From Ampullaceana balthica (taxonomy: Eukaryota > Mollusca > Gastropoda > Lymnaeidae), in NCBI GenBank assembly GCA_944989445.1, contig CALYLW010000993.1:288001-352000 (forward strand): DNA of 64,000 nt, given 5' to 3'. Made by a program: the position numbers and the translations under genes. Below the pieces are notes generated by a model that did no database searches, had not been told where the DNA came from, and saw only the letters and a list, made by a program, of their open reading frames with translations. Below are positions 1-10,343 of this stretch, piece after piece. Every line of letters starts with the position of its first letter. The first letter of the stretch is position 1.

Positions 1-540
1 TTTAAACAACTAGAAAATTGTAAAGACTGAAAGTGTAAATTGTAAATAAAATCTGGAAAGTTATGATGTTATCGAAAATAGGTTCAGTCACCGGTGTCCA
101 GCTGTTTTGTTCAATGCTTCATATTTTTAGCAATAACTTTTTTGTAAGGGTAACTAATAGATATATAAGTATTGATAAATAAAAACTACATGAAATTACC
201 TGTAGCGGGACCGCGATATCGATAAAGACAGGAACATTCATTTTTATTATTATTGTTCCCTCTGCTTCTGAATCGGAAGCGTGAGTTAAGGGACGTAATC
301 AAAATCATTGTCCTTTGGAGCATGATTTTTGTCCCCCTTCCTAATTCATGACGTTTCAGCGATTAGGCTAAATCTCGAGCAATTGTATTTAGTTTTGAGA
401 GAAGCAAGGTATTCTGTCAGTTTTGTAAACAAATAAGTAGTTGTAGCAATGTAATCCATCATAATTCATTTCTTGAAAAAGATATAAACTATTTCCTTTT
501 TTTGAGTGCGCAATAAAAGAAATAAAAAATTTAACGTGAA
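1..540. other. No gene seen
   Basis: AT-rich sequence with no reading frame or splice pattern that I can support. A few poly-purine runs and a G-rich run near 610-635 lie at its downstream edge. It may be diverged repeat or intergenic sequence. Confidence 0.5.
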
Positions 541-1017
541 GAGGATGGCTGTGCTTTCAGACAATAAGATGCAACCAATCACAGTTGGCAAGCGTAATGG
601 GATGAAAAGGGGAAAAAAGGGGTGGGGTGGGGGTGGCAATAATGCTTATTTGCGTTTTTCCTTCACATAATAACATATGATTCATAGTGTAGTCGTTATC
701 ACGTCCACCTAGCACGCGGAAAGTCCTGGGTTCAAGCCAATTAAAAATGTTTGTTTCTGCCCGTTCTTTTCCCCGTTTTTTGCGAACATGACTAAACCTT
801 GCTAGGGTCGGTCAATCACAGTTTATGGTTGGTAAGGGATTGTAGTAAAGGGTGGGGGCAGGTAACAACAACCTCAGTGTGCATGTCTCTACGTTTACTC
901 GCTTTTTTCATTACTTCGTGCTGCTGTTTGTGTCCGTTCTCTCACCCCCCCCCCGGTCTTTGCACTATCTATGATGAGCAAGTCTGCGGCGTATGCTACG
1001 CCGCGGTTCGTATCTAG
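541..1017 (+). mobile_element. Helitron 3' part (copy H1)
   Basis: The 3' end has the Helitron signature: a perfect 8-bp-stem hairpin, GCGGCGTA / TACGCCGC at 986-1004, then CTAG at 1014-1017 followed by T. The body (for example the 'gctagggtcggtcaatcacag' region near 800 and the stretch before the hairpin) matches the reverse strand of the copies at 4881-6033 and 37071-37872. No 5' TC terminus like theirs was found, so this copy looks 5'-truncated or diverged near 541. It codes for nothing and would be non-autonomous. Confidence 0.75.
682..739 (+). other. tRNA-Val-like segment inside Helitron
   Basis: A D-arm-like TAGTGTAGTCGTTATCAC and a T-arm-like CCTGGGTTCAAGCC surround an anticodon-arm-like stretch. 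This resembles metazoan tRNA-Val by recall. The acceptor stem cannot be completed, so it is a tRNA-derived relic, not a working tRNA gene. The same relic sits in the other two Helitron copies (5753-5815 and 37619-37680). Confidence 0.55.
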
Positions 1018-1675
1018 TATATAAATAAATCTTCTATTTTGTAAGGGTCTGTGATTGATGCTCTGATTATTATGGCTCCTATGAAATTATTGTTAAAGTT
1101 TTGCCAATTCAACTGTGAAGTATGAGTTTGAGGCTCATGCTCTTCTATCTTACTGAAATTATTTATGTTTACTCACCCTCTCGTCAACTACGCTCTTCTG
1201 CAGACACACGTATTGTTTTTGTTTCCAAATTAAAGCACTTAACGACTTAAACATTCAGTGAAAACTCTTTCTCTTTTTGTGCCCCAAAAACAATGGAATT
1301 CTCGACCATTACACATTCTTATTATTCCTACTACAAAGGCCTTCAAAACTACTCTAAAAACACATCTTTTCAAACTTTACTTTCCAAATTAACTATCAAG
1401 CATTCCACATCATGTCATTATATGTTTAATTTAATTAGGATATGAATTTTTAAATTGAATGCATTTATGAATGTGTCTTCAAAGTCCAATAGATTAGCTG
1501 GTGTCCGAAAATCTTATCTGTTTTCCAAATTGTGTGTCATCCATTACTTCACATAAATTTCTACAGTAAACTCATTCAAGAAAATTATACAACTTTCTTT
1601 TCAACTTTGTGTTTAAAGAACTTGGCTACATCTTCGTTTTGATCGCCAAAAATGTACTCTTATAGTCTTATCTAT
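1018..1675. other. No gene seen
   Basis: AT-rich non-coding sequence between a Helitron end and a SINE. I see no supportable exon, RNA gene or terminal repeat. Confidence 0.45.
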
Positions 1676-1965
1676 ACAGACGCTCCTTCTATACAGAAGA
1701 AGAATTTTGCGTCCACGGGCCATGCCGGTCTGTTGGCAAGTGATGCAGCGTTCACAGACCATGGCTATGAGGGTTCCACGCATTTCCCAGCCCGCCTTTA
1801 TTTCCCTAACTAGTGTTTGTTACCCATTCGGAGCTAGGTGGACTCAGGGACGCCCTAGGCCACGGGAACAAATCCTTGCCTTCACAAGGATTCAAACCCG
1901 TGACCACCGATACGCCAGCCGAGTGCGCATGCCACTCTCCTTCTATGACTGGAGGTTCAATTAAG
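1676..1965 (-). mobile_element. tRNA-derived SINE (family S1)
   Basis: Read on the minus strand, the head has a pol III A-box-like region (GCGCACTCGGCTGG near 1925) and a B-box-like GGTTTGAATCC near 1890. The body matches 33548-33806 throughout. The tail (TTCTGTATAGAAGGAGCGTC, about 1676-1700) is nearly identical to the 3' end of the LINE at 6340-8385, which suggests that LINE mobilised it. Short reading frames crossing this region on both strands are not genes. Confidence 0.75.
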
Positions 1966-2554
1966 GTCGAAAGGTCTTCACATAAAATGTTAGCAAAAGT
2001 CAAAGCATTCTTAAAATATTCCATTGGTATCTCTATGAATAACCTCTGCAAAGCATTTTTAGCACTATGCCTTTGTAAACAATTTTGAGCATCACTGACT
2101 TTATAAAGTACATTTTCAAATACCAATGCAAAAAGTAGAAAAGAAAAAGATTTCATATTGTGACTAGCAAAATGTATTCTTCCGTTCGTGTCTTTTAGCT
2201 TTTCTATAGTCTATAGCTTTCAAATTAACCCCAAAATGGCTCAATAGCACATTCACTATTATGGAAAAAAAATCCTTAACATTGTTATAGTGTATTAAAA
2301 GTAGTTGTAGAGTTCGAATCGGCTGGAGCACCAAGTAAAAAAAATAAATCAGGTTTAATGATCTCTTTGAGCAAAGTACTAATTTGACTTTGAGATTTAT
2401 GTATTTGAATTTGAATCCCTCTTGAACTCCTGTTAATTTTTACTTTCCAGCCATGAATAAGTATTAACACACGTTGGGCCTCGGCAGTCAATTATTTTAA
2501 GACTATCAGCTTCAAAGGTATTTAAAATGATTTAAGAAATGTCGAAAGTAGATT

Positions 2555-2935
2555 CATTTTTAAAATCCTTTATATTAACTCGTGGCGTCTGGTGATTGCT
2601 TGTCGCAAAAAAACTTTGGATCGATTTTAACCCACTTCCCCGTATCATATCGAGCTGAAATTTTGCAGGCAGACTCGTAGCGACGATAAGAATGATGTAA
2701 AAGAATTTCACATCGATCGAATGTATTGTAATTGATTAATGAATTTTAGATTGTCTCCATGTATCTCAACGTAGCATGTACTTGCACATTTTTTATGCTA
2801 GTCTGTCGCGCATTATATTGAACGCGCGGTGCGTATTACATTGAACATAATCAATACTTTTAGTTATGTCTCAAATATAACGGATTTATAGTCAAAAACT
2901 TTGGTTTTTTGCGGGTTTTTTAAATTTAAAACCGG
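2555..2935 (+). repeat. Interspersed repeat R1, copy 1
   Basis: Shares long blocks with 50400-49050 read on the minus strand, including AACCCACTTCCCCGTATCAT, CTGAAATTTTGCAGGCAGAC and GATTTATAGTCAAAAACTTT. The last block is also in the insert at 7085-7866. Copies contain short iterated units built on GCTAGTCTGTCGCGC and a 'ttgaacgcgcggtgcg'-type motif. No coding potential. Class unknown. Confidence 0.6.
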
Positions 2936-3555
2936 GCCGGCACTACGTATACCGCGGCGGTGTACCTAGCGAATCTATGGGTTTTAGCCTGGGTTAACCG
3001 TGGCGGTTTAACTAGACAAACCATGTGTTGTACCTGTAGCCTAGGTTTACCACAGCTGAAAAAAAATATTGACGGGAAATAAGGATTAATTACTATGGGC
3101 TGCTTTCGCCTTTTGCTAAGTATGAAAAAGTATGAAAAAGCTCTTGGGTCGTGTTCATTTTAAAGGAATCCTAACTTAAAGCTTAAAATTATCTGATAAT
3201 AATACAACGCAACATTCAACATATTAATATTAAATATTATTTCTCAAGTCTCAGTTGACAATAAATTTAAATATTTTAGATTAGTATTTTTAATTTTTAG
3301 TATTACTAGTATAACATACCAAAAATAAAACAAAATCCACGATAATGTGACAAAGTCAAAGACATATTAATATTTATTTAGATAAAACAAGACATGATTC
3401 ATGTTACTATACTAACTCTATTAGTAGCCGATTAGTCTATACTATACTATATGAATATGTGTATTATTATTATTTCACAGCTAAAAAATCATAACTTCTG
3501 CAGCATGTTAGTATCATATTATATCCTTCATTGATCATAAATAATAATGGTGCCG
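2936..3555. other. No gene seen; GC-rich patch then AT-rich DNA
   Basis: A short GC-rich patch with repeated CCGCGGCGGTGTACC-like motifs (about 2935-3055) is followed by AT-rich sequence. I recognise no feature. Confidence 0.35.
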
Positions 3556-3651
3556 TTAACTTGCACGGTATGATACCGTGTAAGTTAGTAAAAAAATAAC
3601 TTGCACGGTATGATACCGTGTAAGTTAGTAAAAAAATAACTTGCACGGTAC

Positions 3652-4110
3652 GGTAATGTTTTAATGTAAAAAATAGACAACTAAACCTAACCCTAATAAT
3701 TACAATATAATTGTAATTATAAGAATGTTAAATTGATTTAATTAGTTTTAATAGTCCCTGTATTACTGTATTTGTTTTTCTATTTTAATGTAAAAAATAG
3801 ACAACTAACCCTAACCTTGACCCTAAAACTAAAAGATCTAATTTAATCGTAATTATAATAAGAATTTTTAATTGATTTCAATATATTTGTTTTTCTATTT
3901 TAATGTAAAAAATAGACAGATAACCCTAACCTGAACCTTGAGTAGCCTTGACCCTAAAAGATCTAATTTAATCGTAATTATAATAAGAATTTTTAATTGA
4001 TTTCCATATTTTTGTTTTTCTATTTTAGTGTAAAAAATAGACAACTAACTCTAACCCTGACCCTAAAAGATCTAATTTAATCGTAATTATAAGAATTTAA
4101 GAATTGTAAA
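3652..4110. repeat. Four ~120-bp core tandem repeats with telomere-like motifs
   Basis: Units begin with a small hairpin (CTATTTTAATG/AAAAAATAG) around 3661, 3785, 3900 and 4025, so spacing is 115-125 bp. Each unit then has AACCCTAACC-like sequence, close to the animal telomere repeat read on the C-rich strand, and an AT-rich stretch (CTAATTTAATCGTAATTATA). Units differ by small indels. Confidence 0.75.
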
Positions 4111-4134
4111 AAAAATAAAAAAATATTAGTCTCA

Positions 4135-4205
4135 ACCGAAAATCGAACCCATGCCTGTTCTTCAACATTACGTCCTCTAGTTCAACTCTCAATCATGAGA
4201 CCACG
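4135..4205 (-). other. tRNA-like segment in the TTAA element
   Basis: On the minus strand, TGGTCTCATGATTGAGAG resembles an A box and GGGTTCGATTTTCGG a B box, about 50 bp apart. No complete cloverleaf is visible. Probably a tRNA- or SINE-derived relic. Confidence 0.35.
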
Positions 4206-4375
4206 GAAGTTCGGTACTTTAAGTAAATTTTAAAAACCTATAAATAAGTGACTACAAAACCATCTCTGCGCATGCGCAAATACCGTGTAACTTAGGAAAA
4301 AAATAACTTACACGGTATGATACCGTGCAAGTTCGAAAAAAAATAACTTACACGGTATGATACCGTGCAAGTTAA

Positions 4376-4880
4376 CACTACGAATAATAATAAGATAAGA
4401 TAAAATGAGGCTGGGGCTAAAGGTACTCAGTTACCAATAGCTTGTAAGAGCTATTGAAGGCTATTGGTTATTGGCATTGGTACTCTACTATTTTTACGCT
4501 GATTTTCATATTTGTAAAGCAGATTTTCTTAGCATGTCACTAAACTAAGGTATAAGTATAAAAACTGAAAATAAACTAAATAGTCCATTGGTTCCTTGCT
4601 CATGTTTTGAACTTTGTCTGTACTACGGGACCAGCCTTGCGGCCTCCCAGTCAGGCCAGTCCCAGGCCAAAAAGATCATTCATGAAAAAACTTAAGACAT
4701 AGAAACGACTGTTAACTCCTATCCTAATTTCCAAAATTTCAGGCTTCTACTGACACGGGAAGTTGGAGAATTAGTGATGAATGAGCCTTTTATTAGTATG
4801 GATTTTATCGTCTCTAAGTAAATATTTAGATAATTTGACAACCTCAATTTAAAATTTAAGTAACAAATAAATATGAATAA
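4376..4880. other. No gene seen
   Basis: Non-coding. A short direct/inverted arrangement of 'gctattggttattggcattggtac'-type words is near 4430-4490. No exon is supportable. Confidence 0.4.
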
Positions 4881-5110
4881 CTAGACGCCCCGCGGCGTAG
4901 CATACGCCGCAGACTTGCTCATGGAGAGTGCAAAGAAAGTGGAGAAATAACGGACACAAACTACAGCACGAAGAAATCAAAACAACGCGAGTGAACATCG
5001 GTTGGGGGGGGGACTGCCAACTCATTGTTGGTTTCGAGACGTTTGCAGGCGAAATTCGGTACACCCCTAACTTCTATGTACGATAATCGGTTTAAAATCA
5101 GAGTGACATA

Positions 5111-5422
5111 ATCGATAATCGGTTTAAAATAACAACAAAAAACAACAACACGCAATTAACAACCCTAAACATGACTAACCCTCGCAAGGGTTGGCGAATC
5201 ACAGTTTATGTTTAAGGGATGGTAGTATTAAATGGGAGGCGGGTAACAACAACCTCAGTGTGCATGTAATCGATAATCGGTTTTAAAAAAAAACACAAAA
5301 CAACAACACGCAATTAACAACCCTAAATATGACTAACCCTCGCTAGGGTCGGCCAATCACAGTTTATGTTTAAGGGATGGTAGTATTAAATGGGAGGCGG
5401 GTAACAATAACCTCAGTGTGCT
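5111..5422 (+). repeat. 157-bp tandem duplication
   Basis: The stretch starting AATCGATAATCGG at 5111 restarts at 5268 and runs to about 5422 with few differences. It covers Helitron body sequence, so it arose after or during insertion of the nested plus-strand Helitron. Confidence 0.8.
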
Positions 5423-5680
5423 TGTCTCCATGTTTACTCGCTATTTTTTACTTACTTTGTGCTGCTTTTTGTGTCTGTACTCTCACCCCAAATCCGTTCT
5501 TTGCACTGTCTATTATGAGCAAGTCTGCGGCGTATGCTACGCCGCGGGTCTCTCCAGAGTTCCTTCTTTTCATTCACTCACAGTCGTTTGCCCATCCCAT
5601 TTTGACAACTGTGTCTTTCAGGAAGTCTTCACCCATAACTAAATCATTAGCGGCGTATGCTACGCCGCGGGTTCAGCTAG
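5160..5680 (+). mobile_element. Nested Helitron ends, plus orientation
   Basis: Two Helitron-type hairpins lie in plus orientation: GCGGCGTA/TACGCCGC at 5527-5545 without a following CTAG, and at 5650-5668 followed by CTAG at 5677-5680 and T. The second is a proper terminus and the first looks bypassed, as when a Helitron reads through its first end to a later one. They sit inside the minus-strand copy H2. Confidence 0.6.
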
Positions 5681-5752
5681 TGTTGGCAATAAAGGGGTAA
5701 AAGAACGGGCACATACAGACATTTTTAAAAATTAAAAAAAAACAATGTTTTT

Positions 5753-5815
5753 GCTGGGGCTTGAACCCAGGACCATCGACGTATGAGGCGGACGTGATAA
5801 CCAGTACACTACAAA
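5753..5815 (-). other. tRNA-Val-like segment inside Helitron
   Basis: Minus strand: TAGTGTACTGGTTATCACG, an anticodon-arm-like stretch, then CCTGGGTTCAAGCCCCAG. Same relic and position within the element as at 682-739 and 37619-37680. Not a complete tRNA. Confidence 0.55.
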
Positions 5816-6033
5816 TCTCATGTTTACTGTGAAGGAACAATGCAAGTGAACGCAAGTGCATTGTTGCCACCCACTCCCACCCCCCCCCCTTTTTTTTTCT
5901 TCTTCATTTCATCCCACCACACTTGCCAACAGTGTTTAGTTGACCCGAGCGAGGGTCATTCGTCATGCTCGGTTGCACATACTTGCAGCTTGCTTGCCTC
6001 GCATGGTCCCATGAAGAGAATTATATATATAGA

Positions 6034-6339
6034 TAGATACTTCCAAACATTATACTCCATGATTACCTAATTTAATGAATGTCGGAAAGAATCCTAACCC
6101 TAACCTCATAATTCAAAATTATAGATCATTAAAAGTAATTGAAACTAGTATCCTTATAGCTAATTGAGTTTGAAAAGACAAAAAAAAAGATGCTCAACTG
6201 AAACTTGAACCCTATACCAACAGTTACAGCGCAACAATTCTAAACACTACCATGATAACATAGAATTAGAAGCTTGGTGATAAACAATTTTTAAAAGTTT
6301 TATATCAGAGGCTATTAATTTGAGTACCAATAGCTCTGT
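6034..6339. other. No gene; possible tRNA-like relic
   Basis: A weak tRNA-like pattern is on the minus strand at about 6188-6250 (GGGTTCAAGTTTCAG as a B box, GTTGCGCTGTAACTG upstream). Otherwise nothing. Confidence 0.3.
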
Positions 6340-6399
6340 ACAAGCTTTTAGTAGACACTTCCTAAAATAAACACATGGGGTATCATTGATATTTATGTG

Positions 6400-7080
6400 A
6401 AACACAATTATTTGGTTTAATAGATGATCTGTCAAAAGGCTCAGACAATAATAATCAATTAGATACAATATTACTAGACTTCTCAAAAGCACTTGACAAA
6501 GTTCACCATTTTAGTTTACTCAAAAAAACTTAACTACTTTGGAATCTCAGGTCCCATACATCATTGGATCCAAGACTTCATTTTGGGTAGAGAGCTAACT
6601 GTAATAATGAATGGATTTAAATCAGTACCAATAACGGTTAACTCATGAGTTTCACAAGGAAGTGTGTTAGGTTCCCTACTCCTTTTTAATTTATATAAAT
6701 GATTTACCCAGTAACCTCTCAACAGGAACAAAAGTTAGGTTATTTGCTGATGATTGTCTAATCTATAGAACAATTAAAATAAGAGCAAGATAGCAAAATC
6801 TTACAAAAAGACTTAGATGAATTAATAAAATGGGAAAACTACTGGAGTATGTCTTTCCACCCGGAAAATGTCAACTGTTAAGAGTAACAAAGAAAAAGAA
6901 ACAAATAAATTCAAAATATTTCATTCATGGAAAACAACTAATCCAAACTAAAGATGCAAAATTCATAGGAGTAATAATAAATGAGAATCTATCATGAAAT
7001 CTCCATGTCAATGAAGTTATTTAAAAAATCAAACAAAACATTAGGCTTTATAGAAAGAAACTTTTACAGATGCAATAAGA
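6400..7080 (+). pseudogene. LINE reverse transcriptase, N-terminal and palm part
   Basis: Translated in pieces it shows LLDFSKALDKVHH (motif A), a VSQGSVLGSLL segment (motif B) with a stop just before it, and the active-site box LFADDCLIYR near 6740-6770, followed by KCQLLRVTKKK. Order and spacing match Jockey-clade LINE reverse transcriptases. At least three stops or frame changes show it cannot be translated. It ends at the insert near 7085. Confidence 0.8.
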
Positions 7081-7084
7081 ATCT

Positions 7085-7866
7085 ATAATAATAAAAGGCA
7101 ATTTTCTGTCCGTTCTGTCAGGTCATCGATAGGGATTGGTCCCTCAAACTCCTAACGTCAATCACTTGCGAAGAAAAATTAAATCTCATTTACATATTGA
7201 ACAAATTTAAACCTTTAAACTCGTTCAAAACAAGTTATTTTTGGTTACATATTTTTTCCAAGACTTTATTTTGAGCGGTGCGCATTGGGATTTATAGTCA
7301 AAAACTTTGTTTTTACAGGTTATTTATTATAACTATAATGTATAGTATTTTTGACGTGATACACATGTATAGCCGGACCAGACGGCGGGTCTCTCGACAA
7401 ACTGCAGTGGTGTTGAGGTAGGGTCTCTGGACAGACCGCGATGTGGGGGGGGGAGGTAGGGTCTCTTGAAAGACCACGGTGGGGGGGGAGGTAAGGTCTC
7501 TGGACAGACCGCGGTGTGGGGGGGAGGTAGGATGTCTGGACAGACCACAGTGTAGGGGGGAGGAAGGGTCTCTGGATAGACCACGGTGTGGGGGGTGAGG
7601 TAGGGTGTCTGGACAGACCACCGGTGTGGGGGGGGAGGATGTAGGGTCTCTGGACAGGCCGCAGTGTGGGGGGGGGAGGTAGGTCTCAGGACAGACCGTG
7701 GTGTGGGGGGGGGAGGTAGGGTCTCTGGACAAAGCCTCTGGTTGAAATGACGACTGGTGACATTTCATTTTCATTTTGGAGTCAGTTGATGTGTATGTTG
7801 TGATGTCCTACCATGAACTTCACAGGTTACACTACACTTATTCCCGTCCTTGGACAGGCTTTGTTG
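7085..7866. repeat. Insert in LINE: R1 fragment plus G-rich minisatellite
   Basis: The LINE protein is interrupted between a GFIERNFYRCNK segment and an IKLKCYLTLVRP segment. The first part of the insert (about 7090-7330) ends with GATTTATAGTCAAAAACTTT, shared with repeat R1 at 2555-2935. The second part is the G-rich tandem array. Confidence 0.6.
7380..7740 (+). repeat. G-rich minisatellite, ~37 bp x 9
   Basis: Nine units start with GTAGGGTCTCTGGACAGACC or close variants at about 7417, 7456, 7491, 7526, 7562, 7600, 7641, 7679 and 7717. Each unit ends in GTGTGGGGGGGGA with a G run of variable length. The proline-rich minus-strand reading frames here are a consequence of the repeat, not genes. 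Confidence 0.85.
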
Positions 7867-8267
7867 CTAGTATAAAACTAAAATGCTATCTCACTTTGGT
7901 TAGACCTGTACAAGAATATGCATCTTCTGTATGGGACCCATCAACCAAAGAAAACATTGATAAACTAGAACAAACTCAAAAAAGAGCTTCCAGATTCATT
8001 ACTGGAGAATATTCAAAACTGACAAGAATAACACCATTAGTTAAATCATTAAACCTTGAAACACTAGAGGATAGAAGAACAAAGAGTAAAGTAGTAATCA
8101 TACATAAAGCAATTAATTCTAATTTGGAAATACAACTCAAAGATAAATATATACACCCTCAGATAGCCATAAGGATAAAAAAACTTTTCTTATTCTATAT
8201 GCAAGAACAAATACATACAAATTCTTTTTCTTCCCGTCCGGAATTCTGGCGTGGAATGGTTGCTTGA
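7866..8267 (+). pseudogene. LINE reverse transcriptase, C-terminal part
   Basis: An open stretch reads YLTLVRPVQEYASSVWDPST, then KLEQTQKRASRFITG, then LETLEDRRTKSKVV. This is the connection region after the palm in Jockey-type LINEs. It continues the protein interrupted at 7085. The upstream part of the same open frame (7776-7865) belongs to the insert. Confidence 0.8.
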
Positions 8268-8385
8268 AGAAACCAGGAAAACCAACATTCAAAACTCTAA
8301 TAAGAATGCAGGACTAGAAACAAACCATGGATAAGCGTAGGACACAATAATATTCTGTATAGAAGGAGCGTCTGTAACAGATAAG

Positions 8386-9594
8386 ATATTCCATGTGTAT
8401 TATTATTGTTATTATGACTGATGATGGGTATAGTTAAAATTAAAATCAATCTCAGAATATTTTATGAAGCCTATTATATATCATTCACTGGGTACATTTA
8501 TTTCTTGGCAAGGATACAAATTTATTGTATGCTTCAAGATACTCAGGAAGAAGTGTCAATGACCTGTGATTGCCTTCTTTTCTGGTGTTACATGTATTTC
8601 AGCTGCTTATTAAATTTTTCATTGCACTAAAATATTGTATCTTAAAAATATGTGGGAATGCACAGATAATAGAAATAGAGGCCACAAAATCAGGAACTCA
8701 TCTTGCCCTCAGCAGTCATTTCCTAGATTTACATGTAGTTAAATATTTGATTTAAAATCTTTGAATATCCTATTTTGTAAAAATTTTGAACCAATTCTTT
8801 TGTTCTATTCACCTCTTTGTAGCACAACTATGAACAGGGATACGCAAAAATTCATCATCAGTGTTTTGATTAAGACACCCACCTCACGTAGGATAGACCT
8901 GAATTACCAGGTCATTCAAAACTTCAAGTCAATCTTCAGCTTCAAAGCTGCTGTAACTTATTGAGAAAATAAAATAATGGTAGGACTATTAATTTTCATT
9001 GAAATATTATGAATTGATGTTATTTTAAAAAAAAATAGTGGATATAAAGTAAGCAGTGTTTGCTTCAGCATAAAAGAATTGGTGTTCGGATATATAAAAA
9101 CATATTTCAAATACTTTTAAAAAAAAAGTATCATAAAACATAATTTGGACATTAAATTGACCAACAACTAATTATTTGCCTTCATGCCACACCAGTTCAA
9201 ACATATAAGATCATGAATAGATTTTTAAAATTATAATGAAGATTTGATCACAATAATTTGTTGAGATCAATATTGTATAAATTTGTTAAAATAAAATTTA
9301 TATAGTGGCATCAAGTTTATTTTCAAATTTATTGTTTGCTTTAATGGCTATCTCTCAGTTCAAGTTATGTACATGGTACTAAATTAAATTAGGTCAGGTC
9401 CATTTTTTACAATTTAATGTTTGATTTTGAAAATATTTGTTAGTAAAATAAAATACATCTATTATAATTGACTGCAAACAGTAAACATATTTAATTCTTT
9501 AAATTTAGAAAAACTGAAACAAAGGCATTGAGTTTTCATATTTTTTTATACTTATGAATTTTATATTAACATTAAAAGTACAAATACAGTATTC
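8386..9594. other. AT-rich DNA; doubtful 5' exon
   Basis: Mostly non-coding. One stretch at 8831-8921 (ATG, then NRDTQKFIISVLIKTPTSRR, ending before GTCATT) could be a first coding exon of the gene at 10344, because it would join it in frame. The donor is weak and I have no homology for it, so I do not annotate it as an exon. Confidence 0.25.
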
Positions 9595-9596
9595 CC

Positions 9597-10125
9597 TTGC
9601 TATTCGCGGGGTTTTTGTTCTTTTACCCCTTGTGAATGGCGGTTAAACCTCAAAAATTGGATGCAGTTTTAAAACGCTTATGTATGAGATTATATACAGT
9701 ACTATGTGCTTCCCAAACACTTTCTAAAGACATTCTTACTTATTAATACAGTAATAATGTAGTAATATTGCATGCAGTTATGTATTTCACTAATGTACAG
9801 TGTATTAATGATAATGTAAACACATTTTATTTTTGTTCTGCAACAATATTTTAAATGAAATGAAACATAAGTACAGGAGGACTGTAACACCGCATAGTAT
9901 AGTTACCCATACTGTATTACTGTACCGTAAAGTCATTGTCTATGCGTACAACATATGTATTAGAATTGACAGAGAATGGGAACAAATTTAAAGGCAAACT
10001 TAGACAGATAAATACAGTACGCACAGTTCAGGTAATAATAGTACAGTACAGTACGATGCAATAGGGTTAAGAGCCGAACCCGCAAATATGTGAATGGGAA
10101 ACCCCAAATAGGTGAGGGTATACTG
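9597..10125. mobile_element. pogo/Tigger-like MITE with TA duplication
   Basis: The ends start CAGTATTCCCTTGCTATTCG at 9597 and, on the other strand, CAGTATACCCTCACCTATTT from 10125. Both are flanked by TA (9595-9596 and 10126-10127). A CAGT(A) start, TA duplication and the 'cgcgggg' pattern fit Tigger-like elements. No ORF. Confidence 0.7.
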
Positions 10126-10343
10126 TATTTCACTATGAAACAAAACAGTCTCGGTTTTTTATCTTTATTATTTTAAGAAATCCATTCATAATTTATACAA
10201 AAAAATGTTAACAGCCTTCAGCCTTGCTCAGGTAGTCACTCTTGAAATAAATACAAACTATTCATAAAATATAAATTCAGCCTTAGTCCTTAAATTGATG
10301 CCTGGATATCACTACTTCAACATAAATGTTGTAACACATTTAG

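Larger units (their letters stand above)
3556..4375. mobile_element. TTAA-flanked palindromic-ended element
   Basis: Both ends carry CTTGCACGGTATGATACCGT in inverted orientation (from 3560 and ending at 4371), each next to TTAA (3556-3559 and 4372-4375), as expected of a TTAA target duplication. The end module is itself a palindrome and is reiterated: two further partial or full copies at 3600-3655 and another at 4308-4340. Between the ends are four core repeats and a tRNA-like segment. There is no ORF, so it would be non-autonomous. Confidence 0.7.
4881..6033 (-). mobile_element. Helitron (copy H2), interrupted
   Basis: On the minus strand it starts with TCTATATATATAATTC at 6033 (preceded by A) and ends with the GCGGCGTA/TACGCCGC hairpin and CTAG at 4884-4881 followed by T. 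These are the A|TC...CTAG|T boundaries of Helitrons. The middle is disturbed by same-family sequence in the opposite orientation (about 5160-5680). It carries the tRNA-like segment at 5753-5815 and no Rep/helicase ORF. Confidence 0.78.
6340..8385 (+). mobile_element. Broken Jockey-type LINE with internal insert
   Basis: Reverse-transcriptase sequence runs from about 6400 to 7080 and resumes near 7866-8267, split by an unrelated insert of about 780 bp that contains a minisatellite. The 3' end (about 8330-8385) has TTCTGTATAGAAGGAGCGTC, shared with the SINEs at 1676 and 33780. It is dead: in-frame stops and shifts occur before the insert. Confidence 0.8.

Noticed and set aside
682..739. Functional tRNA-Val gene
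   Set aside because: The acceptor stem cannot be formed, and the segment recurs inside Helitron copies.
3652..4110. Interstitial telomere array
   Set aside because: Telomere-like words occur once or twice per ~120-bp unit, not as a continuous TTAGGG array.
7313..7774. Proline-rich minus-strand ORF of 153 codons
   Set aside because: The reading frame comes from a 37-bp tandem repeat with G runs; its length is a multiple-of-three accident and unit lengths vary.
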